Source: Georgenia faecalis (lineage in GTDB: Bacteria > Actinomycetota > Actinomycetes > Actinomycetales > Actinomycetaceae). Taken from it: a stretch of DNA of 64,000 nucleotides. The stretch is from the NCBI RefSeq assembly GCF_003710105.1, contig NZ_CP033325.1:1364001-1428000 (forward strand). Reading direction: 5' to 3'. Under the pieces are notes generated by a model, which saw only the letters and a list, made by a program, of their open reading frames with translations, was not told where the DNA came from and ran no database searches. Position 1 is the first letter of the stretch, and every line of letters begins with the position of its first letter. A program made the position numbers and the translations under genes. Shown here one piece after another: positions 53,519 to 62,313 of this stretch.

Positions 53519-56500
53519 CTACCCGGCCATCGCCCTGCGGCGGGCGGCCAGCGCGGCTCCGCCGCCGAGAAGGCCCAGCGCGGCGAGCGCGATGAGTAGC
53601 GCCTCGGCACCGGTCACCGGAAGACCGCCGGGGCCGTCTCCGCCGGCGCCGGGACCGGTCGGCCCACCGGCACCCGGGCGGGTGGGCCCGTCACCAGGCC
53701 CGCCCGGCGTCGTTGGGCCGGGACCGCCCGTGGGCGGGTCGGCCGGCGGGTCCGTCGGGTCCGGGGTCTCGGTCGGCGGGTCCGTCGGGTCGGGCGTCTC
53801 GGTCGGGGGCTCCGTGGGCTGCTCCACCGGCAGCTCGACGAGCTGTCCCACGCCCCACCGCGCCGTGCTCTGGTAACCGGCCCCGGTGGGGTCCGCCCAG
53901 TTGCGGATGGAGGTGCGCGCGGCCACGCCGTCGTCGTTGGCCCCGGCGTCGTTCACCTGGAAGTCCAGGCCGTGGAACGTCCCGAGCCCGCCCTCCTCGA
54001 GGAGGCTGATCGCCGCCTCCACCCGGTAGCCGTCGTCCGTCCGGGTGGTCGCGCTCTGCAGCCGGCCCTGCTGGAAGCCCACATCGCCGGTGCCGAACGA
54101 GGCGACGTTGTCCGCGTTGATCCGGATCTGGGTGTCGTCGTAGCGGTACGGGCCGTTCTTGTAGTTGCCCGCGTCGACGTAGATCTCCACCGAGTCCTGC
54201 GCCCACGGGTCGCTGTGCTCGATGTTGACCTCCGGGTCGGTGACATCCATGAGGACGTAGAGGGTGTGGTCCTGCCAGAGCGTGCGGACCTCGGCCGTGG
54301 CGCCGTCGGTGCCCTCGACCTGCTTGTCGGTGGTCACCACGGTCGCGGCGTCCCAGGCGTCCTCGACGTCGCCGTCGATGGCCGGGGCCGCCGGGGCCTC
54401 GACGACCTCGACGTAGGACAGCGGCTCGACGAGCGTGAGCTGCGCCAGCGTCCCCGGCGTGCTCCACCCGACGGTCTCCTCGCCGTCGAGCACCCGCAGG
54501 TCGAACCCGACCGTGTCCCCGAGGGCGGCTCCGTCGAGCGGGACGTGGACGACGGCGTTCCACCCGTCGTCGGTCTCCTCGACCAGCCCGTCGACGTCGC
54601 CGGTGCCGTCCCGGCGGAAGGTCACGACGTCGTCGCCGAGCGCGAGCTCGAGGGCGTCGGCGTCGTCCGTGACGGCGGCGAGGACGGTGAGGTGGTCGGG
54701 CGCCCAGCGCAGCTGGAACCCGGCGAGCTCCTCGAGCGCCTCGTTCTCCACGGTGTGGAGCGGGAGCTGGTCCCACGCGAGGGCGTCGAAGGCGTCGTCG
54801 TCCAGGGGCACGTCCCCGGCGAAGACGAACGCGGCGCGCTGGCGGGCCGGCAGGTCGTCGTCGGCGGCCCCGTAGTAGGCGGGCTTGGCCCGCAGGGCGC
54901 CGTCGAAGAGGAGCGGGGCACCGTTGTCGTTACGCCAGCTCCGCGTGTCGATGAGGCCCCACACGGTGACCGCGAAGAGGTCGTCGCTGCGCTCGCGGAA
55001 CACGCGGAAGGCGTCGCGGTAGTAGTAGCCCTGCTCGATGAGGCTCGCCTGGGTGACGGGCGTGCCGGTGGTGACGTCGAGCTCGGTGACCACCTGGGTG
55101 AGGCCCATGCCGTCGAAGCGCGTGAGGGCGTCCGCCAGCGCCTGGACCGGCATGGCGAGGCTGACGTGGAACTGGTGCCCGACGCCGTCGATCGGCACGC
55201 CGCGCGCGACGAGCCGCTCGACGAGCGCGTGGTAGCGGTCCTGCTTGCCGGCCTGCTCGGTGTTGTAGTCGTTGATGAAGAGGGTGACGGGGCGGTCGGT
55301 CCCGGGGGCGGCGTAGACGTCGTTGAACGCCTCGTCCGCGTACTCGAAGGCGAGGTCGATGAACTCCTCGCCGAGGATCCGGTACCACTCGCTGCGGCGC
55401 AGGCCGTCGGCGAACTCGCTGCTGTCGGAGACGACCTCGTTGACGACGTCCCAGGCCACGAGCGGGTTCTCGGCGCTGCCGAACAGGCCGTAGTCGTCGC
55501 TGAGGGCCTCGGCGATCCCGAAGATGTGGGTGCGCATCCGGTCGCGGAGGACCTGGCGGTCCGCCTCGCTCGTCGTCAGCGGGGCGCCGGCGGCGTTCTG
55601 GAAGAACCAGGCCGGGGTCTGGCTGTGCCACACGAGCACGTGCCCGTAGACGCGCAGGTCCTCCTGCTGGGCGAAGTCCATGATCGCCGTCGCCTCGGGG
55701 TGCGTGCGGAACGTCGTCCCGTCGTACCAGGCCTCGGGCTTCATGTGGTTCTCGGGGGTGAGCTGGTCGAAGTGCCGGGTGGTGAGCTCCGCGGAGGAGC
55801 CGATGGTCTCCCGCTGGTCGATCGCGACACCCACGGGGAACTCCACGGTGTCCTTGAGGGGGGTGAGGTCCTCGATGCCCGACGGCGCCTGGGAGACGAT
55901 CGTGACGTCGTCGACGAGGAAGTCGCCGGTGCCGCCGTCGTTGTAGCTCGTCTCGAAGTAGATCCGGGCGGAGTCCGCCGCGGGCATGGTGTAGGTGACG
56001 GTGACCTCGGTCCAGCCGGTCGACGTCACGCCGGGGACCTGGGCGAGCGTGTCGAAGGCGTCGGCACCGTCGGCGGTGCGCTGGAGGCTGAGCCAGACGG
56101 CGTCGGTCGCCCCGCCGGCGGCCATCTTCACCCAGGCGCTGATCTCGTAGGTGACGCCGGTCTCGACGAGGCCGGTGAGGTCGTAGCCGATGCCGTCGCC
56201 CTGCGAGGTGCGGTCGGTGACCAGCGCCGCCTGGGCGCCGCCGTGGGCCTCGGCCGTGGTGACGGCGACCGTGGGGTCGTCCGCCGCGTCGCCGCGGGGC
56301 GCCCAACCCTGCAGCCCGTCCTCGAAGTCGAAGGCGAGGTCGAGCGGCTCGTCGGGGTCGACCGGCTCCGGGCCGGTGATGAGGACGTCGTCGAGGTAGA
56401 GGCCGGTGGTGGCGTCGGCGAGCTCGACGTAGAGCACGGCGCCGGTGATGCCGGCGGCCGGGGTGTAGGTGCCCGTGAGCTCGGTCCAGCCGTCGGCGGT

Positions 56501-56938
56501 GGCGGTGGCCTCCCCGACGGTGACGTAGGCCTCCGGCTGCTCCGCGACCGTGAGCCTCGCGGTGGTGCTCGTGGCGCCCGCCGGCAGGCGGACCCAGGCG
56601 CTCACCGTGTACGGGGTGCCGGCCTCGAGCACCGAGGTGGCATCGATCTGTGCGCCGTGCCAGGCGGCCGTGCGGCCGGTGACCGCGAGGCTCCCGGCGC
56701 CGGTGCGGGCGAGGGCGTCCGTGCGCACCGCCTGGGCGCTGCCGCGCCCGGTCCAGCCGTCCGTCGACTCCTCGAAGCCGGCCTCGTGGACGACGACGTC
56801 GGCGGCGTGGGCGCTCGACGACGGCGAGGCGTTCACTGCTGGGGCGCCTGCGATGCCGAGGGCCAGGAGGGCGGCCCCGAGGGCCCGCCATGCTCTGCGC
56901 TGTTTCGCGCTGTGGTCTCTCACGCTGTGCTGTCTCAC
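53519..56938 (-). CDS. Cell-wall-anchored modular GH10 endo-1,4-beta-xylanase
   Basis: Secreted 1139-aa xylan hydrolase. Order: signal peptide (about 1-45, cut near SAHA-ADV), two CBM4/9-type carbohydrate-binding modules (about 46-190 and 200-360), GH10 catalytic barrel with acid/base Glu501 (WDVVNEVV) and nucleophile Glu619 (VVTELDV), a CBM9-like remnant (about 700-840), a full CBM9 (about 850-1040), a Pro/Thr/Asp linker (TETPDPTDPP repeats), and LPVTG (1106-1110) with helix and RRR tail for sortase anchoring. The GTG at 56938 has AAGGGAG 4 nt upstream. Control is by the LacI-type operator at 57003. Confidence 0.93.
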   Translation of the reverse strand: MRQHSVRDHSAKQRRAWRALGAALLALGIAGAPAVNASPSSSAHAADVVVHEAGFEESTDGWTGRGSAQAVRTDALARTGAGSLAVTGRTAAWHGAQIDATSVLEAGTPYTVSAWVRLPAGATSTTARLTVAEQPEAYVTVGEATATADGWTELTGTYTPAAGITGAVLYVELADATTGLYLDDVLITGPEPVDPDEPLDLAFDFEDGLQGWAPRGDAADDPTVAVTTAEAHGGAQAALVTDRTSQGDGIGYDLTGLVETGVTYEISAWVKMAAGGATDAVWLSLQRTADGADAFDTLAQVPGVTSTGWTEVTVTYTMPAADSARIYFETSYNDGGTGDFLVDDVTIVSQAPSGIEDLTPLKDTVEFPVGVAIDQRETIGSSAELTTRHFDQLTPENHMKPEAWYDGTTFRTHPEATAIMDFAQQEDLRVYGHVLVWHSQTPAWFFQNAAGAPLTTSEADRQVLRDRMRTHIFGIAEALSDDYGLFGSAENPLVAWDVVNEVVSDSSEFADGLRRSEWYRILGEEFIDLAFEYADEAFNDVYAAPGTDRPVTLFINDYNTEQAGKQDRYHALVERLVARGVPIDGVGHQFHVSLAMPVQALADALTRFDGMGLTQVVTELDVTTGTPVTQASLIEQGYYYRDAFRVFRERSDDLFAVTVWGLIDTRSWRNDNGAPLLFDGALRAKPAYYGAADDDLPARQRAAFVFAGDVPLDDDAFDALAWDQLPLHTVENEALEELAGFQLRWAPDHLTVLAAVTDDADALELALGDDVVTFRRDGTGDVDGLVEETDDGWNAVVHVPLDGAALGDTVGFDLRVLDGEETVGWSTPGTLAQLTLVEPLSYVEVVEAPAAPAIDGDVEDAWDAATVVTTDKQVEGTDGATAEVRTLWQDHTLYVLMDVTDPEVNIEHSDPWAQDSVEIYVDAGNYKNGPYRYDDTQIRINADNVASFGTGDVGFQQGRLQSATTRTDDGYRVEAAISLLEEGGLGTFHGLDFQVNDAGANDDGVAARTSIRNWADPTGAGYQSTARWGVGQLVELPVEQPTEPPTETPDPTDPPTETPDPTDPPADPPTGGPGPTTPGGPGDGPTRPGAGGPTGPGAGGDGPGGLPVTGAEALLIALAALGLLGGGAALAARRRAMAG

Positions 56939-56975
56939 GTCGCTCCCTTGCGATGGCGTGGTGCCCGGCACGGGA

Positions 56976-56981
56976 ACGGTA
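56976..56981 (-). promoter_or_regulatory. Probable -10 of the anchored xylanase gene
   Basis: Minus strand TACCGT, with TTGCCT 17 bp upstream as -35 (56999-57004). The -35 touches the LacI-type operator. A leader of about 30 nt with AAGGGAG follows. Confidence 0.5.
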
Positions 56982-57002
56982 AGGGCCGTGGCCCGGGAAG
57001 GC

Positions 57003-57022
57003 AACCGTTATCGACAACGGTT
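57003..57022. promoter_or_regulatory. LacI-type operator 1 (xylanase)
   Basis: AACCGTTATCGACAACGGTT is an almost perfect palindrome centred on TCGA, the shape of LacI/GalR-family sites. It overlaps the -35 of the anchored xylanase. The site at 62226-62245 matches it at 18 of 20 positions. Confidence 0.8.
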
Positions 57023-57073
57023 TCGATGGCGGCTGGCAGGGTGCCGGACTCCGCGCGGCCCGGCGCTGGGGCC

Positions 57074-57352
57074 GCCGAGTTCGCTAGTCCGTGCCGAGTT
57101 CGCTAGTCGCGTGCGTGCGCGCTGGCCCCGTGCCGAGTCCGCGCCGCGCCGTGCCGCACCGCACCGAGTTCGCTAGTCCGCACCGAGTTCGCCAGTCCGC
57201 GTCGTGCCACACCACGCCGAGTTCGCTAGTCCGCGCCGAGTTCGCCATTGCGTGCCGAGTTCGATAGGTAGAACTAGCGAACTCGGCAGCAACTAGCGAA
57301 CTCGGCGGGTTGGTCAGGGCCGAGTTCGCTAGTTCGTGCTCAGTTCGCCAGT
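57074..57352. repeat. Repeat family B: array of GCCGAGTTCGCTAGT units at 19-bp period
   Basis: Direct units start at 57074, 57093, 57163, 57182, 57216, 57235, 57254, 57319 and 57338; inverted units (ACTAGCGAACTCGGC) start at 57273 and 57292. Most neighbours are exactly 19 bp apart. Units 57254 and 57273 form a long palindrome. A degenerate unit lies near 57132. No convincing gene lies in 57005-57454. Confidence 0.92.
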
Positions 57353-57454
57353 TCCTGCTGGGTGCGCGCGTCGCTCGGCGGCTGGATCTCCGGGCGTGGT
57401 GCGTGCGCCCGTGTCGGAGGCCGGAGCTACGGTGCCGCACAGGAGGTGGTCGCG

Positions 57455-58399
57455 GTGACCAACGACCCTGGGCAGGGCGCGCGAGCCGATGCCGGATCGG
57501 CGGCCCCACCGGCGGGGACACCGCCGCCCGGACCGGACTGGCCCACGAGTGCTCCCGCACCCACCGCCGGCGAGGAACCAGCCGGCAGGACGTCCGGCGC
57601 TTCCGCTCCGGGTACGGCTGCTCCGGCGGGCGGCCCGCGCGGTGCTGCTCCGCCCGGTGCAGCTCCTCCGGCGGGCGGCACGTCCGGTACTGGCGCGCCC
57701 GGCGTGAGTGCTCCGGCTGGTGGCACGCCCGGCGCTCGCGCCCCGGCGCCAGCTCCCGGCGGCGCGCCCGGAACGCCCGCACCCCCTGCCGGCGGCGCAC
57801 CCGGCGCCCCTCCGCACCCGGCGCCTGGTGGTCCCGGAGGGGCCGACGGCGCCACGGCCCCGCCCACGACGTGGGGGTACCCGGAGATCGACGGCGTCAT
57901 CTGGCGCCCGCTCTACTCCGAGGCTGACGCGACGCACCACAGCCGCACGTGGATCGTGGGAACCGGCATCGGCCTCATCGTCGGCGTCGTCGCCCTCGTC
58001 CTGGCGGCCGTCGTCGTCGGCGAGGACCGGCTCGCCTTGCTCGCGATCGGTGCGGCGGTGGTCGGCGGGCTGGCGATGATCGGCGCGGGCATCGGGTGGC
58101 TCGCGGGGGAGGTGCTGCGCGCGGAGCCTGCGCGACCGAGCATCCAGACGCTCGCCGCCGACGGGTTCGCGCCGATCGGGGAGATGTTCGCGACCCTCAA
58201 GGAAGGGCTCGGCGGCATGACGGCCCCGCGCGCGCTGATCTTCGCCGGGGCCTTCCTCCTCGCGGTGGCGGCCATCGCCGGGGCGATCACCGCAGGCGGT
58301 GAGGCCCCGGACCCCGACCCAACGCCCACCGAGACGACAGTGACCGCGCCCGGGGACGGCGCGCTCGAGGCGTCGCCATCGGCGTCGGTGCGGGCGTAA
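57455..58399 (+). CDS. Pro/Ala/Gly-rich membrane protein, function unknown
   Basis: A 314-aa protein. The first 150 residues are low-complexity (PPAGGTSGTGAPGVSAPAGG-like blocks) and disordered; then WGYPEIDGVIWRPLYSEADATHH, two adjacent transmembrane helices (about 168-190 and 194-215), a soluble stretch with SIQTLAADGFAPIGEMFATLKEGLGG, a third helix (about 268-290) and a short Asp/Pro/Thr tail. No family recognised. GTG at 57455 has AGGAGG 8 nt upstream. Confidence 0.7.
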   Translation: MTNDPGQGARADAGSAAPPAGTPPPGPDWPTSAPAPTAGEEPAGRTSGASAPGTAAPAGGPRGAAPPGAAPPAGGTSGTGAPGVSAPAGGTPGARAPAPAPGGAPGTPAPPAGGAPGAPPHPAPGGPGGADGATAPPTTWGYPEIDGVIWRPLYSEADATHHSRTWIVGTGIGLIVGVVALVLAAVVVGEDRLALLAIGAAVVGGLAMIGAGIGWLAGEVLRAEPARPSIQTLAADGFAPIGEMFATLKEGLGGMTAPRALIFAGAFLLAVAAIAGAITAGGEAPDPDPTPTETTVTAPGDGALEASPSASVRA

Positions 58400-58686
58400 C
58401 CAGTCAGCTGGCCGACGAGCGACCGGCGGCCCCGCCGTGAAGGCGGCACTGCGGGCATAACCGGTCGGCTAGCCCCGAGCGGCCGGCAGCGGAGCCGCGA
58501 AACGCGGCCGGCCCGGCCGTCCGGGCGCTACGTTACGAGCGTGCGGCCGACCTGACGGTAAGGCTTGGCACGGGTCGGGTTCTCCCAGCGGGGGCCCGAG
58601 AAGGTCAGGAAGTAGACCCCGGCCCTGCGCCGCACCAAGCCTGGCGCCGCACCCCGGCCCTGCGCCGCACCCCGCCTGGCTCTGCG
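58400..58686. other. Spacer with imperfect duplications
   Basis: The 3' end of the preceding gene (from 58390) is repeated imperfectly about 62 bp later (from 58452: GCGGGCATAACCGGTCGGCT versus GCGGGCGTAACCAGTCAGCT). Farther right, CCCCGGCCCTGCGCCGCACC occurs at 58617-58636 and again at 58652-58671. No gene or clear terminator seen. Confidence 0.6.
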
Positions 58687-59736
58687 TCAGCCGCGGAGCA
58701 TGACCTTGATCGCCTCGCGGCGGTCCATCGCCTCGTAGGCGCGGGCGACGTCGGCGAGGGGGAGCGTGAGGTCGAAGACCGGCCCGGGGTCGAGCGTGCC
58801 CGCGAGGACCTCGGGGAGCAGCTCGTCGATGTACGCGCGGACGGGTGCCACGCCGCCGAGCAGGCTGACGTTGCGGTTGAACATCTGCTTGACCGGCAGG
58901 GCGGTGATTCCGTTGGGGACGCCGACGTAGCCGACGTTCCCGCCGGGGCGGGCGGCCGCGACCGCCTGCTCCATGGCGCCCTGGGTGCCGACCGCCTCGA
59001 TGACGACGTCGGCCCCCTCCGCCCCGAGCAGCTCGCCCAGCGCGGCGACGCCCTCGTCCCCACGGGCGGCGATGACGTCGTCGGCGCCGAACCGGCGGGC
59101 GAGCTCCTGCCGGGGGGCGTGGCTGGAGAACGCCACGACGCGGGCGGCGCCGAGGCGCCGGGCGGCGAGAATCGCGCACAGGCCGACGGCGCCGTCACCG
59201 ACGACGGCGACGACGCTGCCCTCGCGCACCCCGCCGCGTACGGCGGCGTGGTGGCCCGTGCCCATGACGTCGCTGAGGGCGAGCAGCCCCGGAAGTAGCG
59301 CGTCGCCCGGGGCGCCGGGCACCGCGACGAGGGTCCCGTCCGCGAGCGGTACCCGCACGCGCTCGCCCTGGCCGCCGTCGACGGGCAGGCCGTCGGCGTC
59401 CGTGCCGGCCCAGCCCCCGCCGCGCACGCACGACGTCTGGACCCCGTTACGGCAGTGCACGCACTCGCCGCAACTGAACGCGAACGGCGCGATGACGAAG
59501 TCACCGGGGGACACCCGGGTGACCTCCGCGCCGACCTCCTCGACGACGCCGACGAACTCGTGGCCCATCCGGACCGGGTGGGCCACCGGCCGGATGCCGC
59601 GGTAGCGCCAGAGGTCGGAGCCGCACACGCACGACGCCTCGACCCGGACGACGGCGTCGCTCGGCCGGAGCATCGCGGGGTCGGGGACGTCCTCGACACG
59701 GACGTCCTGGGGGCCATGGATGATCGCTGCGCGCAC
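58687..59736 (-). CDS. Zinc-dependent alcohol dehydrogenase family (MDR) protein
   Basis: A 349-aa NAD(P)-dependent dehydrogenase. Catalytic-zinc ligands are in ASCVCGSDLWRY and MGHEFVGVV; structural-zinc cysteines in CGECVHCRNGVQTSC; nucleotide fold at VAVVGDGAVGLCAILAARRLGA. The substrate is unknown; its place beside xylan genes suggests, but does not show, a sugar or polyol. The GTG start is 6 nt after TAGCAT (minus strand, 59743-59748), leaderless. Confidence 0.92.
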   Translation of the reverse strand: MRAAIIHGPQDVRVEDVPDPAMLRPSDAVVRVEASCVCGSDLWRYRGIRPVAHPVRMGHEFVGVVEEVGAEVTRVSPGDFVIAPFAFSCGECVHCRNGVQTSCVRGGGWAGTDADGLPVDGGQGERVRVPLADGTLVAVPGAPGDALLPGLLALSDVMGTGHHAAVRGGVREGSVVAVVGDGAVGLCAILAARRLGAARVVAFSSHAPRQELARRFGADDVIAARGDEGVAALGELLGAEGADVVIEAVGTQGAMEQAVAAARPGGNVGYVGVPNGITALPVKQMFNRNVSLLGGVAPVRAYIDELLPEVLAGTLDPGPVFDLTLPLADVARAYEAMDRREAIKVMLRG

Positions 59737-59795
59737 GGGCCGATGCTACGGCGCAGCGCCCGGTCTCGGCGTCCTGACCCTCAGCGGCTACGCCG

Positions 59796-61115
59796 TCACG
59801 GCGCCAGGGTCACCTCGCGCGTGAGCGCCCCGGCCGAGTCGAGCGCGAAGGACGCCGCGCCGGCGCCGGCCACCCCGATCCGGTAGTCCCCGAGGAACCC
59901 GCGCACCGCGGCACGCCCCTCGGCGTCCGTGCGAGCCGTCGTCGGCCGCAGCCACCACTCGCCCTTGACCAGGCCGTGCAGCGCGTCGTAGGAGGGCTTG
60001 GGCGTGCCGTCCGCCCGGACCAGCCCGACCGGCGCGCCCAGCCACGCCCCCGCGTCGGTGAGCCCCCAGTAGGTCACCGCCTGCACCGACGGGTGCGACA
60101 GCAGCGTGCGGTAGTGCCGGACCATCTCCTCTGCCTGACGCTCCTCGCCCTCCGGCGTCGTCGGCCACGAGGCCACCTGGTAGTCGTTGAGGTCGACGAT
60201 CTCCGGCGGCATGAGGTCCCCGGAGAGCAGGGTGCTCTCCGTGAGGTGGAGGGGCAGGCCGAACCGGGCGAAGCGCTCGAGGGTCTCCAGCGTGCGCTCC
60301 TCGCCCCAGTACCCCTGGTGCATGTGGCTCTGCAGGCCGATCGCGTCGACAGCGATGCCGGCCTCGAGGACGCCCTCGATGAGGCACTCGTACGCCGAGG
60401 ACAGGTTGAAGTCGTTGAGCACGAGGGTGGCCGAGGGGTTCGCGGCCCGGGCCTCCTCGAACGCGAGGCGGATCGTCGCGATGCGGCCGCGCTCCCAGCA
60501 CAGCCGGGTGATGCCGTTGCGGTGCTCCTCGTTGCTGAACACCGGCATGATGACGACCTCGTTGATCGCGTCCCACGTGTCGACGACGCCGGCGAAGTCG
60601 CCCACCTCGCGGCGGATCCGCCCGCGGAGTGCGGCCTCGACCTCGTCGGTGCTCAGCTCGCGCAGCCAGTCCGGGGCGAGGGTGTGCCACGCGAGCGGGT
60701 GGCCCTTGACCGTGGCGCCGCGGTCGACGAACCACTGCGCCGCGCGGCGCAGCCGCGCCGTGTCCGGCCGACCGCGCTCCGGCTCGAAGCCGGCCCAGTA
60801 GAACGGCAGCGTGGCGGTGGTGAAGAGGTCGAGCCAGAGATCGGCGAGGTGCTCCGCCTGGGCCGGCGACGCCCCGCCGAACGGGCTGTCCGGGTCGGCG
60901 TCGGTCTCCTCGTTGGCGTAGCCGACGAAGTCGAACCCGATGTTGCCGAACGCGAAGGCGTGCCGGGTCTGCTCGAGGGTCACCTCGGCGTCCACCAGGG
61001 GCGTGCCGTCGGGTCGCCGCACCGTGAGCGTCGCCTCGGCGATGCGGTGACGCAACGTCGGGTCCGGCGCGGGCATCGCTGCGGGGGTGGACGCAGTCGC
61101 GGGTGTGGTGGACAT
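59796..61115 (-). CDS. Intracellular GH10 endo-1,4-beta-xylanase/xylosidase-like enzyme
   Basis: A 439-aa GH10 enzyme without signal peptide or binding modules. Order: about 45 residues with a carboxypeptidase-regulatory-like strand (EATLTVRRPDGTPLVDAEVTL), the catalytic barrel with acid/base Glu186 (WDAINEVV) and nucleophile Glu293 (LHLTEST), and a C-terminal beta domain of about 65 residues repeating the same regulatory-like fold (TARTDAEGRAAVRGFLGDYRI). Likely cleaves imported xylo-oligosaccharides. GAGGAGA is 7 nt before the ATG; 75 bp downstream of lacI and probably co-transcribed. Confidence 0.9.
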   Translation of the reverse strand: MSTTPATASTPAAMPAPDPTLRHRIAEATLTVRRPDGTPLVDAEVTLEQTRHAFAFGNIGFDFVGYANEETDADPDSPFGGASPAQAEHLADLWLDLFTTATLPFYWAGFEPERGRPDTARLRRAAQWFVDRGATVKGHPLAWHTLAPDWLRELSTDEVEAALRGRIRREVGDFAGVVDTWDAINEVVIMPVFSNEEHRNGITRLCWERGRIATIRLAFEEARAANPSATLVLNDFNLSSAYECLIEGVLEAGIAVDAIGLQSHMHQGYWGEERTLETLERFARFGLPLHLTESTLLSGDLMPPEIVDLNDYQVASWPTTPEGEERQAEEMVRHYRTLLSHPSVQAVTYWGLTDAGAWLGAPVGLVRADGTPKPSYDALHGLVKGEWWLRPTTARTDAEGRAAVRGFLGDYRIGVAGAGAASFALDSAGALTREVTLAP

Positions 61116-61190
61116 GCGTGTCTCTCCTCGTCGAGGGACCGGCGGTGCGGGGTGTGGGGCTTAGGCGGGTTGGTGCGGGCGGGTCCCGCC

Positions 61191-62204
61191 TCAGCGGCGT
61201 CGGGGAGCGGCCGTCGAGGCACGCTCGACGAGCTCGGTGGGCAGGCGCAGGTGGGTGGGGCGGTCGGTGCCCCCGTCCATGAGGTGGATGAGCAGCTCGA
61301 GGGCGGCCGAGCCCATTCGTTGGATGGGCTGGCTGATGGTCGTCAGCGGCGGGTTCACCAGCGCGGACTCCGGGACGTTGTCGAAGCCGATGACGGAGAG
61401 GTCCTCGGGAACGGTGAGACCGAGCTCGCCGGCCACCTCCATCGTCGCGATGGCGGAGAGGTCGTTGGCGGCGAAGATCGCCGTGGGTCGCTCGGGCAGG
61501 GTGAGCAGCTCGCGCGCGGGCTCCTGCGCGTTCTCCCGCCGGTAGCCGCCCACGCGGACCAGTGCGTCGTCGTCGGCGATCCCCGCCGCGGCCAGCGCGC
61601 TGCGGTAGCCCGCCTCCCGCAGCCGGGACGACTCCAGGTCCGGGCGACCGCCGAGGAAGCCGATGCGGCGGTGCCCCAGGCCGAGGAGGTGCTCGGTGGC
61701 GGTGACGGCGCCGGCGTAGTTGTCCGAGTCGACGGTGGGCATGCCCGCCGGTCCGGCGTGCGGGTCGATGGCGACGACGGGGACCGCCCCGCCGGAGTCC
61801 ACCACCGTGGGCGTGACGAGGATGGCCCCGTCGATGAGGGTGCCGCTGAGCCGCGAGAGGTACCGGCGCTCCCAGCCGGCAGGGGTGCCTGCCCGGCCGC
61901 CGCCGGAGTAGGCGAGCAGCTCGTAGCCCGTCCCGCCGATCGCCTGCGAGGCCCCCTTGAGGATCTCCGTGCTGAACGGCTCGAACTCCGCGACGAGGAC
62001 GCCGATGACGTTGGTCCGGTGGCTGCGCAGGCTGCGCGCGACGAGGCTCGACTCGTACCCCAGCTGGTCGATGACCGCCTGGACCCGTTCGGATGTCGCC
62101 AGCGCGACGCCGTACCGGCCGTTGATCACCTTGGAGACGGTGGCCACGGAGACGCCGGCCGAGCGCGCGACGTCGTGGATGGTCACCCTCTGAAGTTCTG
62201 GCAT
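61191..62204 (-). CDS. LacI-family transcriptional regulator
   Basis: A 337-aa repressor: N-terminal HTH and hinge (VTIHDVARSAGVSVATVSKVINGRYGVALATSERVQAVIDQLGYESSLVARSLRSHRTNVIGVLV) and a periplasmic-binding-like effector domain. Probable regulator of both xylanase and sugar importer, since near-identical operators precede each. The effector is likely xylose or a xylo-oligosaccharide (inference). ATG is 6 nt after TAGCGT (minus strand, 62211-62216), leaderless. Divergent from the binding-protein gene, with the operator between. Confidence 0.94.
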   Translation of the reverse strand: MPELQRVTIHDVARSAGVSVATVSKVINGRYGVALATSERVQAVIDQLGYESSLVARSLRSHRTNVIGVLVAEFEPFSTEILKGASQAIGGTGYELLAYSGGGRAGTPAGWERRYLSRLSGTLIDGAILVTPTVVDSGGAVPVVAIDPHAGPAGMPTVDSDNYAGAVTATEHLLGLGHRRIGFLGGRPDLESSRLREAGYRSALAAAGIADDDALVRVGGYRRENAQEPARELLTLPERPTAIFAANDLSAIATMEVAGELGLTVPEDLSVIGFDNVPESALVNPPLTTISQPIQRMGSAALELLIHLMDGGTDRPTHLRLPTELVERASTAAPRRR

Positions 62205-62225
62205 GGGGAGACGCTATCGCTAGGA

Positions 62226-62245
62226 AACCGTTATCGAAAACGATT
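62226..62245. promoter_or_regulatory. LacI-type operator 2 (importer/lacI)
   Basis: AACCGTTATCGAAAACGATT, 18 of 20 matches to the site before the anchored xylanase. It abuts TTGACA (62244-62249), the likely -35 of the binding-protein gene, and is 10 bp upstream of the lacI -10. Confidence 0.8.
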
Positions 62246-62249
62246 GACA
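62244..62249 (+). promoter_or_regulatory. -35 element of the sugar-importer operon
   Basis: Consensus TTGACA overlapping the last bases of the LacI-type operator. The -10 is poor; TCATGC at 62267-62272 has the right spacing, giving a leader of about 40 nt. Confidence 0.55.
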
Positions 62250-62313
62250 CACCGAACTTTCGACTGTCATGCTCGCGGCGTCCAGTCAACGACGACGACG
62301 AAGGAAGCTCACT

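Noticed and set aside
57074-57352. CRISPR array
   Set aside because: Units are about 15 bp with 4-bp gaps, some inverted, and no cas gene is near; CRISPR repeats and spacers are each about 25-40 bp.
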